Positions 1-12,277 of a stretch of DNA of 64,000 nucleotides are shown in pieces. Origin of the DNA: Protopterus annectens (Eukaryota; Chordata; Ceratodontiformes; Protopteridae); contig NC_056733.1 of the NCBI RefSeq assembly GCF_019279795.1, positions 1,118,738,907 to 1,118,802,906 of the forward strand, given 5' to 3'. A program made the position numbers and the translations under genes. The notes beneath the pieces were generated by a model. That model worked only from the letters and a program-made list of their open reading frames with translations. It ran no database searches and was not told the DNA's origin. The stretch's first letter is position 1; each line of letters begins with the position of its first letter.

Positions 1-980
1 ATTTAAAAAACTTGGCACTTAATCTTCAAAAATCAAAGTAGACATCCAGAAAGAGAAGTAGTTTCTTACATCTGCAGTTACTAAGCACCACAAAACATTT
101 CATAGGTTCATAAGAAGATACTAGGCATGTACTGTCTGACAGACCATTGAGGAGCCTAGCCCCATTTCCCTGTTGCTCCATAGCACTGTTTGATTAACTG
201 ACTTTGTTATATTCACACAGTGAGGGTCGATGCAATCAAATGTCAGACCACAGGGAAAGGCTTAAGAGATAGGCCTTTAGCCTGTGTACTAACTGCTAAA
301 CTTAATAGGGCATACCTTAATCATTTATGCTAACTGCCAGGCAGGTTAGTGATAAGAAATATTTATGCAGTGTTTGTTTACTGAGGTACTGAATTGTGTA
401 TCCAAAAATTGCTTTAAATTTACTAAGGACCACTGCAAGCCTATGCAAATTAAAGTTAATTATTTAGCTAAAAATTGTGCTATGTGTAAATGATAACATT
501 TGAGAAGTGGTACAGGTACAGTGCACATCAGTAAATTAGCATTTGAGATCAAGTAAATAAGGTAGATTAATGCAGCATGTTGTTTTCTAAACTTCAGCAA
601 ATAATAGAATATTTATTCACAGATATATTTATGATTAGCACATTTTGGAATAAAAAAAAGACTGCCAGAAAAAGACTTACATTAAAAGGTCTGACTTGCT
701 CATCATTTAGTTAATGTGAAATGTATAAAATTATTGTGAAATTACACCGGACAGCTTGCTATGCATCAGCATATAGGAAGAGTGGAGTGGTTGTAACACT
801 GTTATATATGACTTTCTCCTCACCACATTTGCTGTAACTTTCCCATTAATACCATCACCATTCTGCATACCAGATTAAGATAGTCCCACTTTGGTATGCA
901 AATTCTGACATGGAGTACAAGCCAGTTATTATTTCTTGCCAGAAAGGTAGCAAGTCCAGACAGAACCTCAGTCAAACTCA
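1..980. other. AT-rich non-coding stretch
   Basis: No coding frame or recognised element is visible. A short stretch at 104-163 weakly resembles the reverse complement of the LINE-B 3' tail seen at 45,362 and 42,121, with a tatgaa-like start and gcctagcc near its end, but the match is too poor to call. Confidence 0.5.
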
Positions 981-1180
981 AGCCGCTTGTAGTGACTACA
1001 TCCCACCCGGATACTGCAGGAGCTCTGCCATAAGGGCCAACTCCCAAACATTTTCACTGAGAATTTTGTCTTTGTACACTAGCCTGTGGTCACTACATCC
1101 AACCCTAATACTGCAGGAGGTCTGCCATAAGGGCCAACTCCCAAGCATTTTCATTGAGAATTTTGTCTTTGTACAATGTA
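981..1180. repeat. Two-copy tandem duplication, ~97-bp unit
   Basis: The block ctgcaggag..tctgccataagg through ttttgtctttgtaca occurs at 1,014 and again at 1,111 with few mismatches. The flanking cactacatcc-like segments are duplicated too, with a 3-bp length difference. It overlaps no recognised gene. It is a simple local duplication of unknown origin. Confidence 0.85.
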
Positions 1181-1439
1181 AGCAAATTTAACTTGAAGAA
1201 CCTTGCTGTGTATTAACTTCAACTAGTCAAATACCTACCTGTGCTGGAAATTAGCTGTAACATCCCCCCTCCAAAAGAGTAGTCCTTGCATTCTATGGAC
1301 TACTTAGTAAGTTGGCCACTGTCCTTTTTCTTGACCAATAGTTTACACTGTATGTGCAAGTTACTTAGTTTTCTTGGTTGACAGGTTTCTTTATTCTGGA
1401 AATGAAAGAATACTTTGTACTTATCTGTTAATTGCTTTG

Positions 1440-2230
1440 TATTTGATATAATCCAATTACTCTCTGACCTAAGGGTGAAATCTCACTACACTCGGCTTCA
1501 GTTTGTTGCCTATCTTACCCCCAGTTTCCACCCACCCCCTTTGCTCTACTTCCCTACTCCCAATTCCCAGTCACCCCTTCTGTTATAGTTCCGGCATGCA
1601 CATTTCACCTGTGACTGCTATTCCCTAACCCTCTCAGACAACCTTACTACTATCATACAAACACTGTTGTTTCTTTTTACCTAATTCCTAACTTCCACTT
1701 AATCTTTTAGCACAATTCCCAACTACATATCTCCCTCCCGTACTGCTTTGCACTATATTCATTTATAGTCACACCCCTCCCTAATAGCACCTATCTATTC
1801 TACATTGTATCTTCTACTTTTCCCAAACAACCCCCCACTTCCTGTTTTAACTATATTCTCATATGCTAGCCTTTTAAACCCGTCTATTCCTTGTATTCCA
1901 GAGAAGATACTGGGACAGTCTGTCTTCATTCACATAAAATGCTTCTTTCCTAGTTACCCTCTATCAGCATTCACACTCCTCCACTACACACTGCCCTGCA
2001 GTTTATTTTTCCTTCTTGATCCCTAATTCCCCACTGCCTTCCAGTTATAACATACAGATTCCTTTACTTATTCATGCCACTCCTCAGCTTATCCTGCTAC
2101 TGGGCCACCTCCCATCCTACCATGACTATATAATAACTCGCAACATACTTCCACCCTGTACACTCCACGTATCACCCCAAGCTTATTTAATGATGCCTGT
2201 CATCTTTGTTCCAAATATAGACTGATTAAC
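1440..2230 (+). other. Pyrimidine-rich stretch, possible LINE-A ORF1 relic
   Basis: This stretch is strongly C/T-rich on the plus strand and gives short proline-, serine- and leucine-rich frames ending near 2,225. It lies directly upstream of the LINE-A endonuclease, where a first ORF of a Jockey-superfamily LINE would sit. No zinc-finger or esterase motif can be recognised, so the ORF1 assignment rests on position only. Confidence 0.25.
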
Positions 2231-4075
2231 GCCATCTCAACTCAAAGCAAAACAAAATTAAGTGGAAAAATGCTCTCAAAAAATAGAAATAATTCACCAG
2301 TATACTAAAATCCTTCTAGTAGGAGACATTCACCCTAACCCCAGCCTCACCTATCAGGAACATCAAGACAGTTGTCTTTCCACACACTATTCTATCCCTA
2401 CAACGGTCAAATCTCAGCCATGGTAATCTCACTTTTGCTGCCATAAATGATAGAAACATAAGAAATAATGTTGCTGAGCTAGATACCTGCATTATCCAAC
2501 ACAAGCCTGATATTCTCACTGTTACTGAAACTTGGATTAAAACCAGCATAAACAACTCCGAAATTACACCTCCGCCTATAATATCATCCATAATGACTGT
2601 ATAAAAAGGAAAGGTAGTGGTATTGCTTTAGTATATCCCAACAACTACCACATTTCCCATTAAAACAAACCAATACCAAAATTCACTTCAGCAGAGATTA
2701 TTACGTTCTTGAAATTAAGCAGTTATAAACAAATATGTATTATTATATCCCTCCTGGTGACAATATAGCTATACTAGAATATATGCTACACTGGATATCC
2801 ATAACAATTCCACAGGAGAAAAAAAACTACCAAGTGATGTGAATGTCAGGTGATTGGACATAAACTCTAACTTCCCAACATTTAGTCTGAACTTACTTGG
2901 TTTCACACAACTAATTTAATAGCCCCACACATTATAGCAAGACCCATTCCTTATTAGACTGCATCGTAGTATTAGACCCTAGCAAATACCACCACCTCTG
3001 GTACAGTCTCATTGATCATTTCCCAGTCTGAATAGCCAGACATCTCACACAGTTTGTTTATAAAACAACAGTCAACCTTTCCAAGTTTAACCCATAAATG
3101 TTCATTACTACCCTATCATCTGTTAACTAGAACTTCCTAAAAATCCTCCCCTTAGATGATACTATAAATGAATTCAGTACAACTTTCCTGACTATCCTGA
3201 ATAGTCTTGCACTTCCTAGAAGGAAGAGACTAAAAACAAATAATGCAATTTGGCTTTCCAAAAAGAGTTGAATGCTAATGCAGAATGGAAAGAAAGCATA
3301 GAAAGTATGGCATCTTGAAAACTTCAGAATGCTTCACAATCACGTTAAAAACAAAATTAATGAAGACAAAATGTATACTATAATAACTTTCAGAATAGCA
3401 ATAAACACAACTCTACAAATTCTGGTCAGCCATTAAAGAAATCTTGTATCCCAGCCGTAAATTCAACACTAACTCCTTTTCTAATAGCAACACTTGAAAC
3501 CGCAATACATCTCAACTCTTATTTCAAGGATTCTCCATCATCTATTCTGAAACCTGCGTAGCAGCTACTTATCACCACATCCACTTTCACCTTCAAACGT
3601 GACTCGCGTCCTATATAAAACTACTCCTCAACTCAAACCATGCTGTACTTCAGCTGAAGACCTTTGAAACAACTACTTTAAAATAGTCTAAAGCAGCTGA
3701 TAGAATCGCCTAGCCTATCCTACCTCAATCCTTGTACATAGGATACTTGAAAAATGCATTCAGAAACAATTGCTAAACTGTTACCTACATGAAGAACTTT
3801 TATACTCCTGTCCCCCACACTACGTGGCTTCTGTCATTCTTATAGTACTAACACTGCACTTCCAACTTATATAGATACTGTCAGTAAAGCTAGAGATAAA
3901 GGCAAACTAATCTCCTCCTTATTTCTAGACTTGTCTAAAGCCTTTGACACAGTTTGTCACAGCAAACTTCTACTTCAGATGTCCCTGTTAGGTCTCTGTC
4001 AGCCCTCCTTCTGTAGTTCAAAAGCTACCTGTCCACTAGGTATCAATCAGTAAAATGGCACTCCACCCCAGGGGT
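2231..4075 (+). pseudogene. LINE-A ORF2, 5' half (endonuclease and start of RT)
   Basis: This is the decayed pol-like ORF2 of a Jockey-superfamily (CR1/L2-like) LINE. Around 2,410-2,540 the plus strand encodes an apurinic-endonuclease-like start with the segment DILTVTETWIK. Around 3,925-3,960 it encodes the reverse-transcriptase motif LFLDLSKAFDTV. Stops and frameshifts are numerous. The reading stops near 4,065, just before the expected RT segment GVPQGS, which reappears at 7,225 in the same orientation. I infer that the intervening ~3.1 kb was inserted into one LINE copy. Two independent fragments remain possible. Confidence 0.8.
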
Positions 4076-4139
4076 GCAGACATGTTTTTTCAATTTGTAC
4101 TGTAAGGTCTGGTACTGCTACACCCCCCCCCCCCATGAA

Positions 4140-4267
4140 TCCATGCTGCCCCACCAAACTTTAGTCTGAGATTTCCATGGTCACTCTTAGCTGGCATTTT
4201 GTAACAGTGATTCACTGCAACAAGCCTCTATACCACATCAAGGTAGCTAGTCTCACAGAAGTCCATT

Positions 4268-4349
<82 letters not shown>

Positions 4350-4985
4350 ACCTACCCACCCATAGGCTGCTAACTGCTCTGGTTTGATACCTTAAAAAGG
4401 CAGCCTAAACCATTTGCAATAAGCAGCTGAAAATCCAGTCCAAAGGGAAGCCATCTGGGCTGGGCTGTTGGCTGCTCTTGTTTGGGTACATTTAATAACG
4501 GGCTAAACCATTTGCAGACAGCAGCCCACAACCCAGTCAACAGGGTGAGAAAGCGTGAGCCATTCACTGCAACAAGCCCCTCTACCACATCAATGTATTA
4601 GTCACACAGAGATCCAGTCACACCACCCCACACCAACTTCACAAAGGTCTATTCACCACCACGTCTGCTAACTGCTCTGGTTTTGATACCTTAAAAAAGC
4701 AGCCCTAACCATTCACAGTAAGCAGCCGACAATTCAGTTCAAAGGGAAGCTGCCTGGGCTGGGCTGTTGGCTGTTCTGGTTTTGGTGCATTTAATAACAG
4801 CCTAAACCATTTGCAGTAACAAGCCCACAATGCAACCTAAAAGGAAACCAGCTGGGCTGAGCTGTTGGATGCTCTAGTTGTCATATCATTTGGCAACTGC
4901 AGCCTAATCTCCAGTTCGCATATCATTTGGCAACTTCAGCCTAACTCATTCACACCAAGCAGGCCACAATCCAGTCAAAAGGGGA
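4140..4985. repeat. Nested tandem repeat block, ~300-bp unit
   Basis: A segment starting ctgctaactgctctggttt occurs at about 4,367 and 4,667. Each copy carries ~100-bp subrepeats with the phrase ctaaaccatttgca (4,405, 4,505, 4,700, 4,803 and a diverged one near 4,943) and a gctgggctgttggctg phrase. A third anchor, the aagcc..taccacatca phrase, appears at 4,221 and 4,573. The CA microsatellite sits inside the first copy. I do not recognise a source family. Confidence 0.75.
4269..4345. repeat. (CA)n microsatellite
   Basis: About 38 uninterrupted CA dinucleotides within the first copy of the local tandem repeat. Confidence 0.98.
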
Positions 4986-5164
4986 GGCCACCCATCCACA
5001 GCATACTGTCAGCACATGACAGCGTACAACCAGCCATGAGTACCCACCTGCCATCACACTGATGGTCTGCTGTATCATGTTGGAAAGACATTAACCAGTG
5101 ATCATTACATGGATCAAATTCTTTCAGCACCTGTGTAATATCAACATCATCATGTATGTGTATC

Positions 5165-6318
5165 AAGACCACCCACTTAAATGTACATCAGACATGGTGT
5201 TTCATAGCCAAGACTTAATGTGCCGTAGAGCACTTAATGATTGCTCTGCAGAGGAAATACTCACTGGCATGGTGGCCAGAATTGTTAATGCACTGTGCAT
5301 ATTTGGATAAAATTCTGGGGTCAGCTGCTGTAGGGTTGAAATAATGGTAATTGGCAGCTGTTCTTGTGCACCTCCTCTTCATCTAGCCACCCATCAGTTA
5401 AGCTCATTTTTGAAACTGGCTAGCCTGGATATGTCAGTCTTGTATGCATTGTACAATTCCACCACTTTCTCATCATCTTCCAAAGCATGCAGCATGGATG
5501 GCACCAGAAACTGTGCAATGAAACATGGGCAGCATTCCATAAGCTGGGCTTTTATTTCATCTATGACATGATCCATGAATAGAATGAACACGTTCCTTCA
5601 ATAGTACTCCTGTGGGTCAGCAGCACCAATGCTGCTTCTTTGAGTATGCCTTCCACAGATCCTTGGAATACTTTCTTCTACCATGACTCCAGGTGCCAGC
5701 TGTTTGACTTCTGCATACAACTCTGAAAAAGAATTGCCAGCATTTGATCTCGTTGCTTGAAGAGTCTCAAGTGGCAACCTTTGCTTCACAAAGCCTAAAT
5801 CAAGTCAGTCTGTTCCTGCTGTAGGTACAGGTGAAGCAGCTTAATCATATCAAGCACAGACGCCATTGTATCCAGAGCTGCAATGAAATTGGATCTTGTG
5901 GTAGAGTACATATACCTGTCAGCATCTTTGTCATATTTCTCTAAAGTGGTGACAAGAATGACATATTTATTCTTGAAACTGTGCAGGCCATCAGCCTGGT
6001 TCATTCACTGGGTCTTGCCAGGTGCCTTGAAGTAAGATACTTCTGTCTTCATCTTCATCCTCATATAGGAACTATGTGAATTCCTTAAGGTGGGCTAATT
6101 ACTCATTGTGATGTTTAGTGGATGAATTTAGCATTGCAGTTATTTTCCTACAGGTGTCAAGAGTGTTTGCCATGTCACGCATTGCACATGAATGAACTGT
6201 GGTGGTGTTGAGCTTGTGTGCTTTAAAGGCAGTGTATACAGTTTCTGGAAATAGGACTCAAATTCTTGCCTGCATACCATTAAAATGGCCAGACATGTTG
6301 CTTCCTTTGTCATAGCCG
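5165..6318 (-). pseudogene. hAT-superfamily transposase relic (ZMYM/THAP12-like type)
   Basis: Read on the minus strand, the N-terminal side near 6,250-6,312 carries the hAT signature GYDKGSNMSGHFNGMQARI. The middle (5,590-6,000) carries helical sequence like that of hAT-derived host proteins such as ZMYM1 and THAP12. The C-terminal side near 5,205-5,330 carries a hATC dimerisation segment: YPNMHSALTILAT, then SAEQSLSALRHIKSWL. These enzymes cut and paste elements with 8-bp target duplications. Several stops break the frame and the N-terminal zinc finger is missing. A SINE abuts the 5' side of the relic at 6,320. Terminal repeats were not found. Confidence 0.82.
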
Positions 6319-6319
6319 T

Positions 6320-6445
6320 GTATAGGCTCATAGACTAGTACTAAACTAATTTTAAGCCTAGCCAATTGCCTTGTGTGGCAATCAAACCTTGCACCTTGTG
6401 TCTATAAGGGGAATACCTTAACCATTATGCCAACCTCCCACCCAA
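6320..6445 (-). mobile_element. tRNA-headed SINE with LINE-B type tail
   Basis: On the minus strand the element starts with a tRNA-like head. It has an A-box-like TGGCATAATGG (about 6,420-6,434) and a B-box-like GGTTTGATTGC (about 6,378-6,388). It then runs into ggctaggctt..agtctatgag, which resembles the 3' end of the CR1-like LINE-B copies at 51,140, 58,815 and 62,280. This layout is that of a SINE mobilised by a CR1-like LINE. It lies against the hAT relic. Confidence 0.65.
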
Positions 6446-6605
6446 TATGAAGTCTGAAAATCAAATGTCTGCCGTTATTTACTGACTTCAGCCCACAATG
6501 ATTTACAGGTGATTTGCCAGAAAACTAGAATTTTATGAGAAATAGACCAAAAAGATAATCAAAAATCTGGACATTCTACAAAAATCTGGACTGTTGAGTT
6601 ATCTT
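6446..6605 (+). mobile_element. Partial MITE-like repeat (ACCTCTCAAC family)
   Basis: The sequence from atgaagtctgaaaatcaaatg to aaaaatctggactgttgag matches the right halves of the repeats at 25,316-25,826, 25,856-26,164 and 33,256-33,745. The left half is missing, probably because the neighbouring SINE took its place. There is no coding capacity. Confidence 0.65.
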
Positions 6606-6710
6606 TCTCTCTCCTTTTTCCCCCCTCCCATCTCTCTCTCTCTGTCTCTCTCTGCCCTCTCCATCTCACCCCCCCCCCGTCTGTCTCTCTGTCTCTCAGC
6701 CTTGCGATGG
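6600..6710. repeat. CT-rich low-complexity tract
   Basis: Runs of TC dinucleotides and poly-C make up an almost pure pyrimidine stretch on the plus strand. Confidence 0.95.
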
Positions 6711-7155
6711 TAGAAATGCACTAATCGGATTTCAGAAACTGGAATGGACTTTCTGTAAGGGGTGTGCAAACAGACAAAATACTGTCACAAAATGCTGTAC
6801 TATTCCAGGCAAATTTGAAAGGACCATTTCTAGTTGGGACCTGGGAATCAGGATCAGGATTTGGGAAGACCACCTCCAGGTAGTACACAGCAGCCACCGA
6901 CAAGTACGTAAGAGAGGGGAAACAATTGACTGCAGCTGCATTTAATAAGAATTAAGGAGCCGGCCAAATACAGCTGCAGCCAGTAATACTGAAGTCCTGT
7001 CAAGTCACCCCCCCCCCCATCTTGCTTGCAAGTCAGCTGAAGCAAGTTTTTCAGGTGAGAAGGAGACTGGGGAGGGGACAGGGAAGGAATTTTTTTGTTT
7101 GTTTTTTTCTTCTTCCCTGATGGTTTTGCTACCCCCCAGCTAGGGAAGTATACAC
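6711..7155. other. Unassigned sequence
   Basis: There is a 148-codon open stretch on the minus strand (6,854-7,300), but its product has no recognisable domain and it runs across poly-C and poly-T tracts. I see nothing else here. Confidence 0.4.
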
Positions 7156-8585
7156 TATTGTGTACATAGCGTATACTTGCCGACATCCTGGCTACACCCT
7201 CTCTACATGCCTCCCAGTCACCACTGGTGTACCACAAGGTTCTATCCTTGGTTCCCTTCTCTTTAACATTCTCACCAACAGCCTCCACACATCCACACAA
7301 CAGGCCTCCCTAATACAGTATACAGATGACTCCTCTTTCATTTGCACATCTGACAACATGGCATACCTCCAAAAAAATTACTCAGGAATCTTGAACAACA
7401 AATGAAACATGGGTTTGTAACTCACAACTCACGTTCAACCCTAAAAAATGCAAACTACTGTTTTTTTTCCCTAAACCCCTCTCCCAAGAAAAAACAAAAT
7501 TTAAAATCCTGTCTCATGATAATATAAACATTGAAGTCATTCTTATACAAATTACTAGGATTGATAGTGGGTGACCATTTTAAATTTGATCTGCATATAC
7601 AAAATTGTATTAGAAAAACTTATCAAAAACTAGGGATGTTTCATAGAGCCAAAAACTTTCTCACTACTAATCTCCTCCCCTCACTTCTTTATGGTGCTGC
7701 CATCCTTACTAACCTTGAGGCATCACAAAAATCAAAACTTGTAACAAAGTTGCTAAATTTCCATCAAGTACCTCTTTCAGAACCCACCACTGTGTAGACT
7801 AAAAAGTCTAAATTGGTTAGAACTATCTCATCAACTAACATGTACACAATTTACTTATCACCAATAAAACTATCCAGAATCCACCTGCTCATCCAGCATT
7901 AAATAACATTGTACACAACTGTGTTCCCAGTTGTTCATTACAATCCAGTGATCAAAAACTCCTGCACAAACCTATGAATTCTGCTGGGCATTGTTTGTCT
8001 GTACTTGTACTGTGATGCTAAGGCCTGGAACACCTTATCTGTATCCATCAAGTCAAAGCACTGTCTCATAACTTTCAAAACATTTCTGAAAGACTTCCTA
8101 GCCAAACGTTGGCTCTGTTCTTGCTCAACACCAGGATGTGCTATATCCCTAAATGTGAACAAATACCTGTACATACCTTACGTCTCCTTACTCTTCCTTC
8201 TTCACACACTTCCTTATTTATATCAATTTCCCTCTAAATATACCATAAGCCTGATTTCCTCACACTTTGTATTGCAATTCCTGTTTGTATCATACTAACT
8301 TACTGTACCTCTAATTTCTCTATAAACTGACCAGAATTTCTCTAACTATTAAATCATTGTTGAATAACTTAACTCTGTTTTTAACCAACGTTTTCATATT
8401 ATGTCTAATTTTGTATAATTATTTAAATGTAGTTGTTTTATTACTATTTTTAAATACTGTAAAATTATTGTTCTAAAAATGTTTGGCAATACTTTGGAGC
8501 TTTTCTCCCTGAGCCTCCACTGAAAATCGGCTTCTACCCAGTTGGACTGTCCAGCTAGTCAGATGTCAATAAATGAATAAACAGT
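7156..8585 (+). pseudogene. LINE-A ORF2, 3' half, and diagnostic LINE-A tail
   Basis: The plus strand encodes TTGVPQGSILGSLLF (about 7,220-7,265), then QYTDDS at 7,315, a changed form of the RT catalytic YADD box. The C-terminal LINE segment with AWNTLSVSIKS lies at 8,025. Frameshifts occur at 7,400 and 7,800. The 3' end at 8,505-8,580 carries gcctccactgaaaatcggct, then a gttggact phrase and a gtcaataaatgaataaa tail. The same tail occurs at 17,270-17,352 and, in reverse complement, at 33,446-33,530 and 42,030-42,115, so it defines the LINE-A 3' end. Confidence 0.85.
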
Positions 8586-9205
8586 GCAGCATTATTGATT
8601 CATTTGTCTGGCAGTTTTTTTTCCAGCAATCTTATATGGAGGAGTGTTTCATCCCAAATGCCTGACGAGCTCAGATTCAAGAACAGTTTACTTTACATGC
8701 ATACTGCTACTGTGTTGGAGAATAGTGTATCCTTATCATCCTTTCGATCCAGTCTGACTGCTAGATCCTCAAACTGCTTGGAGAATCTGACCTGGAAACA
8801 CTAGTACTCCATCCTTGAGCCTCTTTAAATATTTCTGTTCCCTTTTGTTTGTGAAGGTTCCTCATATCTCATTAACTGCCTCAGTGTTCAGATGTTGTTA
8901 TGTGCTCCTCAAAAGCTAAGTGTTCCACCTCTAAATTATTAGTCAAAATTATTAACTTTACTTAACTTTCAACAGCCTTTAGCATTTATTAGTCTCTATC
9001 TCCATCTAGACCCCTTTTTTCCCCTATCCTTTTAAACTTTTTTCACTCTGTTTGGTGCGTGGTCACTAGATCCTGACATATAAAAATAAGTATAAATATT
9101 CTACATACACATATTAGGTTTTTCCTGAGTGTAGGAACTATGTTGGTGCTTATGTGATTTCAAGTGCTGCTCTGAATTTGCTTAGTGTCTGCTTAATTTT
9201 TTTTC
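8586..9205. other. Unassigned sequence
   Basis: A 69-codon open stretch at 8,595-8,804 has no recognisable product. The remainder is AT-rich and may include the 5' end of the DIRS relic that starts at about 9,211. Confidence 0.4.
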
Positions 9206-9210
9206 TTAGC

Positions 9211-12188
9211 TACACATGGAGGGAAATAAAGAGAAGAAAAAGATCTTCAAGAAATGCATAAACTGTGGGCACAAAATTCCTCTGCAACATGCACATGATT
9301 AATATGTACTATGGTTGGGTGCTGAACATCTCCCTGCTGACTGTACTGTCTGTAAGGTCTTCAGACAACACACCTTGTTAGATAAAAGAAGTAAATTGAT
9401 GATTTAGGGCTTACTGCCACCTGATCCAGAGACAAAGAGGCACCCTAAGCACAGGAATGGCCACAACATGGATAGAGATAATTTGAGCATTATGAGGATC
9501 TAAAGAAAGCAAGATTGGAGAAGTCCACTAATGCTAGACCCTCAATAATTGTGAAATTGGAGCTGGCTGATTGTTCAGTTCCAGCTGTGTCCCTATTGTT
9601 GGCTCTCCTTTCTGCAGAGCCAGTAGTCATTGAGGATAAATTTCCCATGCAAGTAGTGTGAGGTACCTTCTCTGAGAGAAGGAGAGAGAACTTTTAAAGC
9701 TCCCTTCTTTGACCTCCATCTTTGTCATCTTTTAAGACCATCAGGTCCTTCAGAAGTGCATCTGATTTAAAACTGAATTGTATGAAGGGGATTTTCATCA
9801 AGACACAGATTGATATGGGTGTTTTTCCTTTTCCCTTACCCCCCTTCTTCCTCTCTTACCCCTTGCTTGCTCCTTCCCTAGACCGACCTTTGAGTCCAGT
9901 GCCATCGGGGCTAACTTCCCCATCCAGAGCCATTGTCTTTGGCACTGAGCACATCTGTGCCTTTATCTGTAAAGCCTTTTGATCTGTTCCACTTGACTCC
10001 CAAGAGCTTCAGATTCACGTGACTCTTGAAAACACCATCCCACTGTCTATACTTCAGCTCCATCCTGTATGTTTTTTTTTTCTGTATCATAGTCATTTGC
10101 CTCCAAGGCAGTGGTTCTGATTCCCTCCTCTGGTCGATCTGCAGTGTCTGTGTTGGGTATCACTTTGTTAAGGCAGACTATCTCTTCTGTGGAGAAGAAA
10201 GCAAACTTAATCAATATGTGAAGTAGACCTGCTTCAGGATGTTTATGGTGCAATAAATATTGCCTTGCCTTGTCTACAGGCAAATGATGTGATATATTCT
10301 TTTGACCTCCAAGATGCTTATTTTCACATCAAGATTGCAAGAGCATCCAGAAGTTTCTGTGCATCCGGCTGGGAGTTGTACTTTTCAGTGTCACCATTGC
10401 TCTCCAGGTGTCAACTAAGTGCATGGCCATAATGGTAGTGAATTTGAGATTGCCCAGGATTAGGGTATATATTATCTAGATGACTGTCTCCTTGCTGCCA
10501 CATCAAAGGAATCCCTTATCAAGGCTAGGGATTACTTGCTCCAGCTTTGCCTATCTTTGTGAATTTCAGTCAGCCGCAAGAAATCGCAGCTACAGCCGAT
10601 ACAGTCTATTCGGTCCTGTATCTTTTCTGTCCCTCCAGAAAAAGTCCAGTCTTTAAGGATTGTAGTTTAGAGTCTCTTATTCATCTCCTCTAGCAGTTCT
10701 TGTTCTGAGAGTTCTAGGCCTCATGGCCTATCCTATTCTAATGTTGCACCCAGTCTGATTTCACATGAGAATCTTACATCTCAGAGTACAGTGGTTGTAA
10801 TTGGAGGACTTGTTACTGTTACCCATCTGGATCACAAATCTCTGCAGAGCTCCGCTTCATTGGTGGTTGACCTCCCCACTGTTATTATAGGGAAGGCCCT
10901 TTCTTCTTCTTCCCCCAGCTAAAGCCATAGTCAGCATGGACTCCCCTTCCTTGGGGTGGGGGGGACACATTATAAGGAGAGAGATCCAAGGTACATGGTC
11001 TTCTCAGGAAAGCAGTCTTACATCAGCATTCTGGAGAAGAGGGCCGTCTTCCAGCATTGTGGGACATGCAAGACTGCTCACTTCTGAGGTTGATTTCAAT
11101 CCATACAGGTAGCTTGAGAGTTGTTTTGTACATCAAACAGGTGGAATCCAGATTATGCCCTGTTCTAGGAAGCTGTGAGAGTATGGCAGTGAGTGATCAA
11201 TTGTATCTTTTCTTGACTGCATTGTACATTCCACAGCAAGTCAACTGTCTTGCCAACAGCTAAGAAGATCGATTCTATTGCCTAACAAGTGGTCTGTCAT
11301 CTGCAAGTTGCAAATCAGATCATTTACTACTGAGGGTATCCTTGCTGTGATCTCTTTGCCTCCTCAGTGTACACCAAGTGCAACAATTACTGTGCCCAAA
11401 TTTCTCCAGAGTGACAGTCCTTCAGAAATACCACTAGTTGAATAGTGGCCAGCTGGGGCTGTCTTTTAACTATCTCCCACTTTCCTTGATGTCCAGGTTC
11501 CTACAACAAGCAATCAGATGCAAAACTGCAGTGATCCTCATCACTGCATACTGGCTCAGGCAAATCTGGTTCCCCCTTCTCAAGCCTCACATCAGAGAGC
11601 CTCACTGGCTTTGGATCCCAAAGAAGATGTTCTTGCCCACCCCTCTGAGTCACCTCACCTGGTTCATCTCAACCGCAGACTGACTGCATGGTTTCTCCAG
11701 TTCTGTTAATGACCAGAGACCTGCCCCCTTTCTCAAGAGGTAGTTACTTTCTTTCTGCCTTCCCGAAGGCTTCTATTCATAGGGTTTACAAGAGCAAATG
11801 GTCACGTTTTGCTGAATGGGCATCTGCTAGTGGGATATAACCCCCCACACACACACTTTCATTCCTCGAGTTCTTCTCTTACTTTCAGAATTATTCTAGC
11901 TATTCAGCTATTGAAGCAAAACTAACAGTTGTCTCTTATTTTTCACTAAGGTTTTGATTCCTATTCATTAGTGATTCCTATTCATTAGTCTGTCATAGGT
12001 CTTGCAAGGCTTTTCTTAAAGGAACATTACTTTGTCCACCAGTCAGGCAAACAGTCTTTCCATGTGATCTTAATTTTGTGTGGGAGGCCATAACAAAGGT
12101 CTCCTTTGAGCCAGCATCTAAGAGTTCCTTAAAATTTCTTTCTTGGAAAATGTTATTCCTTGTGATGATAACATCATCCAGAAGAGAG
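9211..12188 (+). pseudogene. Decayed DIRS retroelement (copy 2), 5' part
   Basis: DIRS elements encode Gag, RT-RNase H and a tyrosine recombinase in place of an integrase. The start at 9,217 encodes MEGNKEKKKIFKKCINCGH, which parallels the cysteine-rich Gag start at 28,041. The RT is seen as FDLQDAYFHIKI near 10,300 and YLDDCLLAA near 10,478. An RNase H-like part follows. At 11,767 the recombinase N-terminal segment RVYKSKWSRFAEWAS appears, matching 31,810 in the intact copy. The frame reaches ITSSRRE at 12,188, where the L1 is inserted, and resumes at 19,006. Much of gag is missing near 9,990 and stops are frequent. Confidence 0.82.
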
Positions 12189-12277
12189 CTTCCAAGATGG
12201 CTGCATATTGAGTACCAGCTTAACTCTAGATCTCCCAGTGTGAAAACAGAAACTAAATAGAAAAGGCCAGTAGACAT

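Noticed and set aside
104..163. LINE-B tail fragment near the window start
   Set aside because: Only scattered matches such as gcctagcc are seen, which is not enough for a call.
6854..7300. 148-codon minus-strand frame as a gene
   Set aside because: It overlaps LINE-A RT coding on the other strand at its start and poly-C/poly-T tracts, and has no recognisable domain.
9060..9110. Terminal repeat of DIRS copy 2 paired with 20,018-20,070
   Set aside because: Both share cactagatcc and some AT-rich bases, but in direct orientation and with poor overall agreement.
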